50,177 nt of DNA from Oceanisphaera marina (GTDB lineage: Bacteria > Pseudomonadota > Gammaproteobacteria > Enterobacterales > Aeromonadaceae): the NCBI RefSeq assembly GCF_014643915.1, contig NZ_BMKE01000023.1, positions 1 to 50,177 on the forward strand. The letters are read 5' to 3'. The position numbers and the translations under genes were made by a program. Every line of letters starts with the position of its first letter. The first letter of the stretch is position 1. Below are positions 1-8,558 of the stretch, piece after piece. The notes under the pieces were generated by a model. It was not told the origin of the DNA, did not search any database, and worked only from the letters and a program-made list of their open reading frames with translations.

Positions 1-241
1 GCGCAGCTTTATTTCCTGGAGAAAAGATCAGCTACTGACTGAAGTTTCAATGTTGCTAAAGGGAGTAGGAAGTGAATTCCACATACGTTATACGTGATTG
101 CTTACATGGCAATACTCACCTTTTTGTTCATTAAATATAGGGCATGGGTTTGTTAAAACGCTCAACCTTAACCATGCTTGGAGCAACTGAGTAGCCGATA
201 CTCATTGGGCAACGATTAAGATTTTTACAGGAGTAACAAGG

Positions 242-1735
242 ATGGTTGAATCTAATGCTGTCATTACCGGCACCTTTCTCGTGTATCTGATTGGCATGAT
301 GGCCATTGGTTACTACGCCTACAAACGCACCGCCAACTCGGCCGACTACTTTTTGGGGGGCCGCTCGCTGGGGCCCTGGCCCGCAGCCATCTCTGCCGGA
401 GCATCAGACATGAGTGGCTGGTTGCTGCTGGGACTGCCCGGTTTTGCCTATGCCGCCGGTCTTCAGTCACTCTGGCTGGCCGGCGGCCTGCTGCTGGGTA
501 CCTGGGCCAACTGGTTGTTCTGTGCCAAGCGGCTGCGCACCTATACCCTGGAAGTCAATGACGCCATCACTATTCCCGAGTACCTGTCGCGCCGTTTCGA
601 AGACAACTCCAAGCTGCTGCAGATTATTTCCGCGCTGGTCATCTTGTTGTTCTTCTTATTCTACACCAGCTCCGGCCTGGTCGCCGGGGGCAAGCTGTTT
701 GAAACCGTATTCGGTCTGGATTATCAGATTGCCGTGATACTTGGCACTTTGTGCATAGTGTCTTACACCATGTTTGGCGGATTTCTGGCGGTATCCTGGA
801 CCGACCTGGTACAGGGCTTGATGATGGCCGCCGCGCTGTTGATAGTGCCCATTGCGGCGATGCAAGGCGGTTTTGGCCAGCTGGAAAGCGACCTGAATAA
901 CCTGAACCCCGAGCTGCTGAGCCTGTGGCACGACATGGATGGCGAGCCGCTGTCTGTGATTGCCATTGTCTCGCTGGCCGCCTGGGGGCTGGGCTATTTT
1001 GGGCAACCTCATATACTCGCGCGCTTCAACGCGACCCGTAGTAACAAAGACATTACCACAGCCCGTCGTATCGCCGTCACCTGGAGCTTTCTGTCAATGG
1101 CTGGCGCCGTGATGGTTGGGTTGGTCGGGCTGCTCTATGTGCAGAACAACCTGGGGGGTGAGCTGGCCGATGCGGAAACCATCTTCATGGTGCTGGTCAA
1201 CGCCGTGTTTCATCCCGTGATTGCAGGGATTCTGCTGGCCGCTATTCTGGCCGCCATCATGAGTACGGCCGATTCCCAGTTGCTGGTGTCATCTTCTGCG
1301 CTGGCCGAAGATTTCTACAAGCAGATGTTTCCCAACACCAGCGCCAGAAGCCTGGTCAACATAGGCCGTTTTGCGGTGGTAGCGCTGTCGTTGGTGGCGT
1401 TGATGCTGGCGATGAATCCGGACAGTACCGTGCTGGGGCTGGTGTCTTATGCCTGGGCCGGCTTTGGTGCCGCCTTTGGCCCCACTCTGTTGCTCAGCCT
1501 GTACTGGCGCAACATGAACCGCAACGGCGCCCTGGCCGGGGTACTGGTCGGCGGTATTACCGTGGTGGTCTGGAAACAACTGACCGGTGGCATCTTCGAT
1601 CTTTATGAAATAGTACCCGGTTTTCTTTTCGCCACCCTCGCCATTGTTGTGCTGAGCAAGCTGACCGGCGGTGCCAAGCCCTCGGTCACCCAAACCTTCG
1701 ATCACTATCGCAACAGTCTGGATACTCTGAAGTAA
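242..1735 (+). CDS. putP: Sodium/proline symporter PutP
   Basis: This is a 497-residue integral membrane protein of the sodium:solute symporter family that imports L-proline with Na+ across the inner membrane. The N-terminus has the family pattern: a first membrane helix, then [21 protein letters not shown] near residues 36-55, a glycine- and serine-rich stretch in the substrate/Na+ region of PutP. About a dozen hydrophobic segments follow, and the length matches PutP (about 500). The start at 242 follows a good ribosome site (CAGGAGTAACAAGG). No putA proline dehydrogenase is adjacent, so the transporter is probably transcribed alone, ending at the hairpin just downstream. Proline could serve as nutrient or osmolyte; the sequence does not decide. 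The 240 bases upstream contain no gene. Confidence 0.93.
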   Translation: MVESNAVITGTFLVYLIGMMAIGYYAYKRTANSADYFLGGRSLGPWPAAISAGASDMSGWLLLGLPGFAYAAGLQSLWLAGGLLLGTWANWLFCAKRLRTYTLEVNDAITIPEYLSRRFEDNSKLLQIISALVILLFFLFYTSSGLVAGGKLFETVFGLDYQIAVILGTLCIVSYTMFGGFLAVSWTDLVQGLMMAAALLIVPIAAMQGGFGQLESDLNNLNPELLSLWHDMDGEPLSVIAIVSLAAWGLGYFGQPHILARFNATRSNKDITTARRIAVTWSFLSMAGAVMVGLVGLLYVQNNLGGELADAETIFMVLVNAVFHPVIAGILLAAILAAIMSTADSQLLVSSSALAEDFYKQMFPNTSARSLVNIGRFAVVALSLVALMLAMNPDSTVLGLVSYAWAGFGAAFGPTLLLSLYWRNMNRNGALAGVLVGGITVVVWKQLTGGIFDLYEIVPGFLFATLAIVVLSKLTGGAKPSVTQTFDHYRNSLDTLK

Positions 1736-1741
1736 TCGCAA

Positions 1742-1766
1742 AGCAGCCCGGTGCTTCCGGGCTGCT
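1742..1766 (+). terminator. Rho-independent terminator after putP
   Basis: A perfect 10-bp stem (AGCAGCCCGG / CCGGGCTGCT) with a 5-base loop begins six bases after the putP stop codon. The T-tract after it is poor (TGCTTCT), so termination may be partial. Confidence 0.75.
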
Positions 1767-1817
1767 TGCTTCTCATCAACCACACTTTCGCCTGTTCATT
1801 CTACAAGAGCCGATGCC

Positions 1818-3263
1818 ATGCCTCAGTCTTCTCTTTACCTTGGCAGTAATCATCAAGGCCAACCAATCACGCTTGCGCTATCCATGGCTAATCGGCACGG
1901 GCTGATTGCCGGCGCCACCGGCACCGGAAAAACCGTGACACTGCAGCGGATGGCCGAATGTTTTTCTCGTGCCGGAACGCCGGTTTTCATGGCCGATATC
2001 AAGGGCGATCTGTCGGGGCTCGCCGCAGCGGCAGCACCCGGTGGCAAAATCTCCCGGCGGTTGGAGCAACTCGCGCTAACAGACTATCGACCACAGCCAG
2101 TGCCCACCCTGTTTTGGGATCTGTTTGGCGAGCGGGGCCATCCGGTGCGCACCACCATCTCGGAACTGGGCCCCTTGCTGTTGGCCAACATACTGGATCT
2201 CAACGACACGCAAACCGGCATTCTCTACGCCTGTTTTCGTATTGCCGATGATGAAGGCCTGTTACTGCTCGATCTCAAGGATCTGCGCGCCCTGCTGAGC
2301 TGGGTGGCCGATAATGCCAAGACCCTGAGCAAGCAATACGGCAGCTTGCCCAGCAACAGCCTGGGAGCCATTCAGCGGCGACTGATGGTGCTGGAGCAGC
2401 AAGGCACAGCGCACTTTTTGGGTGAACCGGCGCTCAATTTACGCGATATGATGCAAAAAGACTTTTCCGGCCAGGGCGTGGTCAGCATTCTCGACGCCAC
2501 CCGACTGATGCAGACGCCCAGATTGTATTCCACTTTTCTGCTGTGGCTACTGAGTGAGCTGTTCGAGACCTTACCGGAAGTTGGCGATCCAGCCCAACCG
2601 GTATTGGTGTTCTTTTTTGATGAAGCACATCTGCTGTTCGACTCTGCTCCCAGGGCCTTGCTGGAAAAAATAGAACAACTGGTACGGCTGATCCGCTCCA
2701 AGGGAGTAGGTATTTATTTTATCAGTCAGAATCCGCTGGATATTCCCGACAACGTACTGGGGCAACTCGGTAACCGGGTACAACACGCACTGCGTGCCTT
2801 TACTCCCCGTGATGAACAGGCCGTCAGGGCCGCGGCACGTACCTTTCGCGCCAACCCGAGCATTGATACCCAAGACGCCATCACTCAACTGGGCGTGGGC
2901 GAAGCCCTGGTATCGGTACTGGATGAGCAGGGCAGCCCCACTCAGGTGGAAATCACTCTGATCTGCCCTCCCGAGTCCCGTATAGGCCCACTAAGCACAG
3001 AGGAAAAAGCCGCCCGCCTGCACGCCTCGCCTCTGGCGGGGCGCTATGATGCCTTGCTGGACAGAGATTCGGCCTTCGAGATGCTGGCTCGTCGAGTGGC
3101 CGAGCCGGCTCCGGCGCCAGCCGCCACTGCTGCCCCCAAAACCAGCCGTCAACGAGACTCGCTGCTGGAAAGCGTGGCCAAAAGTACGCTGCGCAGCATC
3201 GGCAGTCAGCTGGGCAGACGACTCGCTCGCGGCCTACTCGGCTCACTGCTGGGTGGACGTTGA
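1818..3263 (+). CDS. yjgR: HerA/FtsK-superfamily ATPase, YjgR (DUF853) type
   Basis: This 481-residue P-loop ATPase of the HerA/FtsK clade matches the enterobacterial YjgR family in length (about 500) and layout. The Walker A motif is [12 protein letters not shown] (about residues 31-42), followed by [11 protein letters not shown], which is typical of this family. The Walker B is [12 protein letters not shown] (about 265-276), and [22 protein letters not shown] is the conserved sensor/coupling region. The C-terminus is basic and low in complexity, ending in an Arg/Gly/Leu-rich tail that may contact nucleic acid or membrane. The cellular role of YjgR is not established; DNA translocation or helicase activity is inferred from the fold. 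An ATG with a weak ribosome site starts it 83 bases after putP, so it may have its own promoter. Confidence 0.85.
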   Translation: MPQSSLYLGSNHQGQPITLALSMANRHGLIAGATGTGKTVTLQRMAECFSRAGTPVFMADIKGDLSGLAAAAAPGGKISRRLEQLALTDYRPQPVPTLFWDLFGERGHPVRTTISELGPLLLANILDLNDTQTGILYACFRIADDEGLLLLDLKDLRALLSWVADNAKTLSKQYGSLPSNSLGAIQRRLMVLEQQGTAHFLGEPALNLRDMMQKDFSGQGVVSILDATRLMQTPRLYSTFLLWLLSELFETLPEVGDPAQPVLVFFFDEAHLLFDSAPRALLEKIEQLVRLIRSKGVGIYFISQNPLDIPDNVLGQLGNRVQHALRAFTPRDEQAVRAAARTFRANPSIDTQDAITQLGVGEALVSVLDEQGSPTQVEITLICPPESRIGPLSTEEKAARLHASPLAGRYDALLDRDSAFEMLARRVAEPAPAPAATAAPKTSRQRDSLLESVAKSTLRSIGSQLGRRLARGLLGSLLGGR

Positions 3264-3283
3264 GTGTCTTGGGTTGAACTCGT

Positions 3284-3352
3284 GCGTCAGAACCTGCTGC
3301 GCAGGTTTTCGCGGCTAAAGCACGCGTCTACAGTGGTGCTGTATGTTGGTCG
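3284..3352 (-). repeat. Palindromic intergenic repeat, type 1 (copy A)
   Basis: Read on the minus strand, this copy has the family order: CCAACATACAGCAC box, GTAG, a first hairpin with TTTA loop (CGCGTGCTTTAGCCGCG), then a second hairpin CCTGC-GCA-GCAGG. Related copies lie at 27356, 31188 and 38091, all between genes. Confidence 0.75.
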
Positions 3353-3366
3353 CGGTGCTACAGATA

Positions 3367-3397
3367 TAAAAAAAAGCCGCGGTGGCGGCTTTTTTTG
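3367..3397. terminator. Bidirectional terminator between yjgR and the bacterioferritins
   Basis: A short GC stem (GCCGC / GCGGC, loop GGTG) is flanked by A-runs on the left and T-runs on the right. It can therefore end transcripts from both converging units, yjgR (plus) and bfr (minus). Confidence 0.75.
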
Positions 3398-3431
3398 AAC
3401 TTGGTGCTGGGCGCTTGGTGCTGCCTGTTCC

Positions 3432-3899
3432 TTACATCTGCGATTGCAGGTAGTTAGGTAGACCAATACGGTTGATAAGACCCAGCTGTTGCTCCAGCCA
3501 GTAGGTGTGATCGTTTTCGGTGTCGGCCAGCAACACTTGCAGGATCTCACGGGTTTGGTAATCGCGCACCTGCTCGCACAGAGCCATCACGTTACGCAGA
3601 TCGTCAATCACCTTGTATTCCAGATCCAGGTCGCTTTTGAGCATGGATGGTACGTCTTTGCCGATGTTCAGCGGTACCCGGGTGACCATGTCGGGGGTGC
3701 CCCCCAGGAACAGAATGCGTTCAATCAGCTGGGAAGCATGACCCTTTTCATCTTCAAATTCGTGATCGATGCGCTCGAACAGCTTCTTGAATCCCCAATC
3801 GTCGTACATGCGAGAGTGGATAAAGTATTGATCCATGGCGCTCAGTTCACCGGCCAGCAGCTCGTTTAACGCCGCTATTACCTTTGCATTGCCTTTCAT
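3432..3899 (-). CDS. bfr: Bacterioferritin, ferroxidase-competent subunit lacking the heme Met
   Basis: This 155-residue four-helix-bundle ferritin is an iron-storage cage subunit. Compared with E. coli Bfr, it keeps all the ferroxidase ligands: Glu18 (in GELSAM), Glu51 and His54 (in EKGHA), Glu94 (in SDLDLE), and Glu127 and His130 (in TENDH). The residue at position 52, which is the heme-ligating Met in E. coli Bfr, is Lys here. It should therefore oxidise iron but not bind heme in the usual way. It is the downstream gene of a pair, 12 bases after the second bacterioferritin, with a GGGGAGCC ribosome site. Heteropolymeric bacterioferritins built from such unlike subunits are known (Neisseria BfrA/BfrB; Pseudomonas). 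Confidence 0.93.
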   Translation of the reverse strand: MKGNAKVIAALNELLAGELSAMDQYFIHSRMYDDWGFKKLFERIDHEFEDEKGHASQLIERILFLGGTPDMVTRVPLNIGKDVPSMLKSDLDLEYKVIDDLRNVMALCEQVRDYQTREILQVLLADTENDHTYWLEQQLGLINRIGLPNYLQSQM

Positions 3900-3911
3900 G
3901 TTTGGCTCCCC

Positions 3912-4376
3912 TTACATTTGCGACTGTTGATAATTCTCGAGACCGATGCTGGTGATCAGGTCTAATTGGGTATCAATCCAGTCGAGATGGGCTTCTTCAT
4001 ATTCTTCAATATCACTTAACAGCTCGCGAGAAACATATTCCTGCACCGATTCGCAGTAAGCGATAGCATCTTTTAATACCTGCAACTGCTCTTCTACCTG
4101 CAGCTTGTCACATTGCAGCATTTCTTCGGTGTTTTCACCGATGCGCAGGCGATTAAGGTGCTGCAGATTGGGCAGTCCTTCCAGAAACAGGACGCGTTCG
4201 ATGATCTTGTCGGCCTGTTTCATGTCTTTTATGGATTTTTTGTATTCGCGCTCGTCCAACTGATTCAGCCCCCAGTTTTTAAACATGCGGGCGTGCAAAA
4301 AATACTGATTGATGGAGGTGAGCTCTATGCTCAGCACCTGATTCAGGTACTCAATGACTTTTTTATCGCCTTTCAT
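3912..4376 (-). CDS. bfr: Bacterioferritin, heme-binding subunit with degenerate ferroxidase site
   Basis: This 154-residue bacterioferritin has the opposite pattern to its neighbour. The heme Met at position 52 is kept (IKDMKQAD), but the ferroxidase ligands at 51, 54 and 94 are Asp, Gln and Val. Glu18, Glu127 and His130 remain. It probably supplies heme sites and electron exit in a mixed cage while the other subunit oxidises Fe2+. I chose the ATG at 4376 (MKGDKKVIEYL), which has a strong GAGGAGG site seven bases upstream and matches the family start. A longer in-frame extension to 4421 lacks family similarity. A Fur-like site lies about 100 bases upstream, which would fit iron control of the pair. 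Confidence 0.92.
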   Translation of the reverse strand: MKGDKKVIEYLNQVLSIELTSINQYFLHARMFKNWGLNQLDEREYKKSIKDMKQADKIIERVLFLEGLPNLQHLNRLRIGENTEEMLQCDKLQVEEQLQVLKDAIAYCESVQEYVSRELLSDIEEYEEAHLDWIDTQLDLITSIGLENYQQSQM

Positions 4377-4477
4377 AACGTCCTCCTCTGAATAATGGCC
4401 ATAAGCATAGCCGCAAATCACTTTTTTTACAAACCGAAATCAAACATAAGTTATTGATTTTACTTGGTTAACGTAGT

Positions 4478-4496
4478 CGCAATGAGAATGAATTGA
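4478..4496. promoter_or_regulatory. Possible Fur box upstream of the bacterioferritin pair
   Basis: CGCAATGAGAATGAATTGA resembles the Fur consensus and holds the AATGAGAAT core common in gammaproteobacterial Fur sites. About 11 of 19 positions match by eye. It lies some 100 bases upstream of the first bfr gene in an AT-rich stretch suited to a promoter. Whether it represses or activates cannot be told from the sequence. Confidence 0.4.
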
Positions 4497-4596
4497 ATTA
4501 GTAAGTGCAGCTATCTGCCATAAGCTTTCGGCGTTCAACTAAACAGAAACAAAACCGTGGCGCTGTGCACCACATAGTTGCTACAGCAACGCCGAG

Positions 4597-4664
4597 GCCA
4601 ACATACAGCTCGAATGTAGTAGCTGCTTTAGCTGCTAAATCCGGCAACGCCGGATCTGATGCAC
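4597..4664 (+). repeat. Palindromic intergenic repeat, type 2 (copy B)
   Basis: This has the same box order as the type 1 repeats (GCCAACATAC, GAATGTAG, hairpin, hairpin), but both stems carry paired substitutions: TAGCTGC-TTTA-GCTGCTA and ATCCGGC-AAC-GCCGGAT. Copy C at 6161 is its close relative. The rest of the 4377-4823 gap holds the possible Fur box, the second repeat at 4736 and a terminator, with no credible gene. Confidence 0.75.
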
Positions 4665-4735
4665 AGGTACCCCCCGGCCACCAAATATTGTGCGCAGGTT
4701 CAGGTAATACGGTGAAATATGAAACATTGGAGCAC

Positions 4736-4777
4736 AAATGCCGCTTTGCGGCATTGCGCAGCGGTCGCAGCGCCTAC
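4736..4777 (+). repeat. Second palindromic repeat family, copy 1
   Basis: This 42-base unit has a perfect hairpin AATGCCGC-TTT-GCGGCATT followed by GCGCAGCGGTCGCAGCGCCTAC. A close copy lies at 25584, where the stem has changed on both sides to AATATCGC/GCGATATT, indicating selection for, or copying of, a folded form. Confidence 0.65.
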
Positions 4778-4793
4778 AGCAGGCCTCTACAGA

Positions 4794-4816
4794 AAAGCCG
4801 CGGAATCCGCGGCTTT
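4794..4816 (-). terminator. Terminator after the lipoprotein gene
   Basis: A perfect 10-bp inverted repeat (AAAGCCGCGG / CCGCGGCTTT) with a 3-base loop lies directly downstream of the minus-strand lipoprotein gene. On that strand it ends in a short T-run. Confidence 0.7.
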
Positions 4817-4823
4817 GTTTCTA

Positions 4824-6014
4824 TCATTTAATCCAGATGGGATTGGAGTAGGCTCGGTTGCCTTGCTTGTCTTCCACTACCCACTGCATCCAGGTGCGCT
4901 TGGGGGGAACGGGTACGCCGGTTCTGAACCACTTGGCGCCGTTGATTTTCCAACCTGCGACTTGTTTGCCGTCCAACCAGACTTCGGCTTTGGCCAAACC
5001 AATATCGGAGCGAAACTCTACTTCGGTTTTGTTATAGGGCGTGGCTTCACCACCAAAGTTGGTGGTAATGGGATAGACCTCGGGGCCAAAACTGACAAAG
5101 CTGTGACCAAGGGCAGCGGCACGCGCGAAGTCGGCGGTAATACGCCCCTTGGGGGTATAGGCGTATATTTTACCACTGTTTTGCCTGGCATCTTTCAACA
5201 TGGGACCGGCGTTCAAGTAAACCCGCTCACCTCTGCTCCAGCGCTGACGCATCACCGACAGGTAATTTTCAAAGTTGCCGCTGACAGGTTTAAGATCAAA
5301 CAACCCCAGTTCGGCCTGTGGGCTGGCGGTGGTATACAGCTGGGTGTCGGAATGCAGGCGCCCCAGTGACCCGGCGCTCAGCCAGGCGGTAAACTCGTTG
5401 TCTTTACCCGAATAGGAGCGGCGCAGATCGTCGGTTTCATATAACGTGCTGAGGTTGTTCTGCAACTGGCCCGAGGTCCAATGGCTGTGCACCATGCGGG
5501 TCATGTCATTATAGCTGGGCACGTCCTGATTAATGGGCTGGTTACGCTCCAGTCGATAACCGGCAAACAGGGTGTCTGTTACCGGATCCAACACCTTGGT
5601 CGTGAGCTTGATACCCGGATAATCTTTATTGACCTGATAACGGCTTAACAGACGGTGTCCGTTCCAGCTGCGGGTAAGCTCAATCACCAGTTCGTCGGCG
5701 GTTTGCGTAACAATCTCGATTTTCTCCAGAGTGACTTTTCCTTCACCAGGGACAAAATCCACCGACTTGATCAAATCTTTGCCAAATACGCCGTCTTCCA
5801 TCATTGCCAGATCCACCAGCTCGCCTTGCGACAGGGCAAAGGCGAAATACGGTGTGGTGACGGTAATATCATCCGCCCCCTTGGCATTGCCGCCCGTGAT
5901 ATGGGTGGGACCATGCGCCACTTCAATTTTGGCGGGAATTTGTGCGGTGTTGGACGAACAAGCAGACAACACCACTGCGGCCAGCAAGCTAAGGCCCGTT
6001 TTATAAAAGCGCAT
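4824..6014 (-). CDS. Lipoprotein of unknown function with a CehA/McbA-like C-terminal end
   Basis: This is a 396-residue secreted lipoprotein. It starts with a lipoprotein signal peptide (LLAAVVLSAC, lipid-accepting Cys at about residue 19), so it should be anchored to the inner or outer membrane. I do not recognise the main body, which is beta-rich and polar with no obvious catalytic motif. The last 120 residues (GHSFVSFGPEVYP, then AEVWLDGKQV, ending RAYSNPIWIK) resemble the C-terminal part of CehA/McbA-type PHP metallohydrolases, which end in a similar R-A-Y-S/T-N-P-I pattern. The histidine-rich PHP catalytic core is not visible upstream, so enzyme activity is doubtful. The gene stands alone between the bfr pair and the divergent hmgA cluster. 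Confidence 0.7.
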   Translation of the reverse strand: MRFYKTGLSLLAAVVLSACSSNTAQIPAKIEVAHGPTHITGGNAKGADDITVTTPYFAFALSQGELVDLAMMEDGVFGKDLIKSVDFVPGEGKVTLEKIEIVTQTADELVIELTRSWNGHRLLSRYQVNKDYPGIKLTTKVLDPVTDTLFAGYRLERNQPINQDVPSYNDMTRMVHSHWTSGQLQNNLSTLYETDDLRRSYSGKDNEFTAWLSAGSLGRLHSDTQLYTTASPQAELGLFDLKPVSGNFENYLSVMRQRWSRGERVYLNAGPMLKDARQNSGKIYAYTPKGRITADFARAAALGHSFVSFGPEVYPITTNFGGEATPYNKTEVEFRSDIGLAKAEVWLDGKQVAGWKINGAKWFRTGVPVPPKRTWMQWVVEDKQGNRAYSNPIWIK

Positions 6015-6160
6015 GTTAAAAACCCTGATTAAAAAGACGACGTTGATACCAGAATTCTGACAGGTATTAACCAGAACTCAAGCTTAGCCGAAAACGGCAA
6101 TGTTGAATTTTTAATGCTTAATGTTGGATGAAGGGCCGAAGGACCAAAGCAACGCCGCGC

Positions 6161-6228
6161 GGCCAACATACCGCACGAATGTAGAAGCTGCTTTAGCTGC
6201 TAAATCCGGCAACACCGGCTCTGACGAC
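6161..6228 (+). repeat. Palindromic intergenic repeat, type 2 (copy C)
   Basis: This sister of copy B has GCCAACATAC, GAATGTAG, a TTTA-loop hairpin (AGCTGCTTTAGCTGCT) and ATCCGGC-AAC-ACCGGCT. The second stem is slightly decayed compared with copy B. It occupies the middle of the 384-base divergent gap before hmgA. I found no clear regulator site for the tyrosine genes in the remainder. Confidence 0.75.
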
Positions 6229-6398
6229 AAAAAAAGCATTACAAATTCCACACTGTGCTTTGCACGACGAATTGAGTCGTTAATGCTCAATTTTCAGTCA
6301 AATAAATGGCTATGACGCAACAATGTCTCTCGATTGCTATCCTATTAGCATCCGCTGTTAGCGCCGTTTACTGACAAGTATGCAAGGAGAAACAACTC

Positions 6399-7526
6399 AT
6401 GCGTCACTGGTTTCAGTTTCCACTTCGCGAAGGCAAGACCTCTCGCCAGGCTCATTGCGATTTGCCCGAAGGCACAGTTGAACGAGAGATTGGCAAAGAA
6501 GGTTTTTTTGGCCCGGCTACCCATATGTATCACCGCCATGCTCCTACCGGCTGGAGCGACTGGGAAGGGCCGCTACGACCACGAGCATTCGATACCAACT
6601 TACTCAAGCCGCCAGGGAATAGCCCCTGGGATGCCAGCCCCCTGCTGCACAATGCCGATGTGAAAGTACGCATCTGGAAAGCGCAACAATCCATGGATCA
6701 TCTGGTACGCAATGGCGATGGGGATGAATGCCTGTTTATTCACCAGGGCAGTGGTCACCTGTATTGCGATTATGGGCACATGAGTTTTCGCGATGGCGAC
6801 TATATTATTCTGCCTCGCTCAACCAGCTGGCGGCTGGAGCTGGATGAGCCCGTGACCATATTGATGATTGAAGCCACCGATGGATCTTACATGAATGCAG
6901 AGCGTGGCTTGGTGGGCCCGCATGCGGTATTTGATCCGGCCATTATTGAATATCCGCACATCGATGACGCGTTCAAGAGTCAGCAGCAGCCTGGCAGCTG
7001 GCGGGTGATGCTCAAGGCACGCGAGCAAATGAACTGCATTACTTTCCCGTTTAATCCACTGGATGCTCAAGGCTGGACCGGTAACCTGACGGTCTTAAAG
7101 CTGAACTGGCGTGATATTCGGCCACTGATGAGTCATCGTTACCACTTGCCCCCTTCTGCCCATACCACCTTTGTGGCTAATGGCTTTGTGATCTGCAGCT
7201 TCGTGCCGCGGCCAATAGAGTCGGATCCCGGCGCACTCAAGGTGCCCTTCTATCACAATAACAACGACTTCGATGAAGTGATTTTTTATCACAAAGGCAA
7301 CTTTTTCAGCCGCGATAACATAGAAGCCGGCATGATTACCCTGCACCCTTGTGGCTTTACCCATGGCCCTCACCCCAAGGCCTTTGCCGCCGGAGCCAGC
7401 AATAAACGACGTGAAACCGATGAAGTGGCAGTGATGATAGATAGCCGCCGCCCACTGGAAATAGCCGAGCTGCCGGAGGGGGTAGAAAACACCGATTATG
7501 TCCATTCCTGGCAGGTAAAAGACTAA
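6399..7526 (+). CDS. hmgA: Homogentisate 1,2-dioxygenase
   Basis: This 375-residue cupin dioxygenase opens the ring of homogentisate to maleylacetoacetate, the committed step of the lower tyrosine/phenylalanine pathway. The N-terminal half holds a cupin (ECLFIHQGSGHLYCDYGH, then DGDYIILPRST). The C-terminal half holds the iron region, with DEVIFYHKGNFF followed by HPCGFTHGPHP, where His and Glu ligands of the family lie. The length matches the short bacterial form (about 375-385) rather than the roughly 440-residue Pseudomonas/human form. The ATG at 6399 follows a CAAGGAG site. It leads a three-gene cluster with the next two pathway enzymes. The upstream 4-hydroxyphenylpyruvate dioxygenase gene is not in the window. 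Confidence 0.93.
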   Translation: MRHWFQFPLREGKTSRQAHCDLPEGTVEREIGKEGFFGPATHMYHRHAPTGWSDWEGPLRPRAFDTNLLKPPGNSPWDASPLLHNADVKVRIWKAQQSMDHLVRNGDGDECLFIHQGSGHLYCDYGHMSFRDGDYIILPRSTSWRLELDEPVTILMIEATDGSYMNAERGLVGPHAVFDPAIIEYPHIDDAFKSQQQPGSWRVMLKAREQMNCITFPFNPLDAQGWTGNLTVLKLNWRDIRPLMSHRYHLPPSAHTTFVANGFVICSFVPRPIESDPGALKVPFYHNNNDFDEVIFYHKGNFFSRDNIEAGMITLHPCGFTHGPHPKAFAAGASNKRRETDEVAVMIDSRRPLEIAELPEGVENTDYVHSWQVKD

Positions 7527-7562
7527 CGTAATGGCAACGAGTGTCAGTTTAGGGAGAATAAA

Positions 7563-8558
7563 ATGAAATTAGCGTCTTTAAAGCAGGGTCGCGATGGACA
7601 GCTGCTGGTGGTGTCCCGGGATTTAAGCCGCGCGGTCAAGGCCTGGGATGTTGCCCCTACTCTGCAGGCGGCACTGGATAACTGGGCCGAAACCGAACCG
7701 GCATTACAAAGGTTATACCGGCAGCTTAACGACGGACATTGCGCCAACAGCCTTGCCTTTAATGCCGAAGACTGCGCCTCTCCGTTACCCCGAGCCTATC
7801 AATGGGCCGACGGCAGTGCCTATGTGAATCACGTCGAACTGGTCCGCAAGGCCAGAGGCGCTGACATGCCCGCCAGCTTTTGGACCGAACCTTTAATGTA
7901 TCAGGGCATGTCAGACGGCTTTATTGGCCCCCGCGACGATATCCTTCTGGCGGATGAAAGCTGGGGCATCGACTTTGAAGGTGAGATTGCCATTATCACC
8001 GACGATGTGCCCATGGGCACCACGGCCGCTCAGGCCGAACCCCACATCAAACTGCTGATGCTGGTAAACGATGTCTCGCTGCGCAATTTGATTCCGGGCG
8101 AGCTGGGCAAGGGCTTCGGTTTTTTTCAGTCCAAGCCGGCGTCTGCTTTTTCGCCAGTGGCCATTACTCCCGACGAGCTGGGTGACGCCTGGCAAGACTG
8201 CAAGGTGCATCACCGCCTGCGGGTGCATTTGAATGATGCATTGTTTGGTGAGCCCGATGCCGGTACCGATATGACCTTTAACTTTGCCGAATTGCTGGCA
8301 CATGTCAGCTTCAACCGCGCCCTGTGTGCGGGATCCATTATCGGCTCGGGAACCGTGTCCAACCTTGATCGCAGCACCGGCTCCTGCTGCCTGGCCGAGC
8401 GACGCATGCTGGAGATGCTTGCCGATGGCCAGGCCAGCACCCCTTTCATGAAGTTTGGCGATCGGGTGCGCATCGAGATGCTCAACACCGAGGGCGAGTC
8501 ACTTTTTGGTGCCATCGATCAACGAGTGATGCGCTATACAGCAAAAAAGGAGGCATGA
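7563..8558 (+). CDS. fahA: Fumarylacetoacetate hydrolase (fumarylacetoacetase)
   Basis: This 331-residue enzyme of the FAH superfamily splits fumarylacetoacetate into fumarate and acetoacetate, the last step of tyrosine breakdown. It has a separate N-terminal domain (about residues 1-75) and then the catalytic fold with metal-binding acidic residues in FEGEIAIITDD, the NDVSLRNLIPGELGKGFGFFQSK region, and the signature GSGTVSN near residue 261. The length fits the bacterial FahA of Shewanella and relatives. The start has a TAGGGAGAATAAA ribosome site 36 bases after hmgA. Its stop codon overlaps the start region of maiA, so the three genes are translationally linked. Confidence 0.92.
   Translation: MKLASLKQGRDGQLLVVSRDLSRAVKAWDVAPTLQAALDNWAETEPALQRLYRQLNDGHCANSLAFNAEDCASPLPRAYQWADGSAYVNHVELVRKARGADMPASFWTEPLMYQGMSDGFIGPRDDILLADESWGIDFEGEIAIITDDVPMGTTAAQAEPHIKLLMLVNDVSLRNLIPGELGKGFGFFQSKPASAFSPVAITPDELGDAWQDCKVHHRLRVHLNDALFGEPDAGTDMTFNFAELLAHVSFNRALCAGSIIGSGTVSNLDRSTGSCCLAERRMLEMLADGQASTPFMKFGDRVRIEMLNTEGESLFGAIDQRVMRYTAKKEA

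Noticed and set aside
4505-4831. ORFs across 4505-5369 on the plus strand
   Set aside because: They run through repeat DNA and antisense to the lipoprotein gene.
6015-6398. TyrR or HmgR operator for the tyrosine genes
   Set aside because: I looked for TGTAAA-N6-TTTACA-type and other clear palindromes and found only the repeat element.
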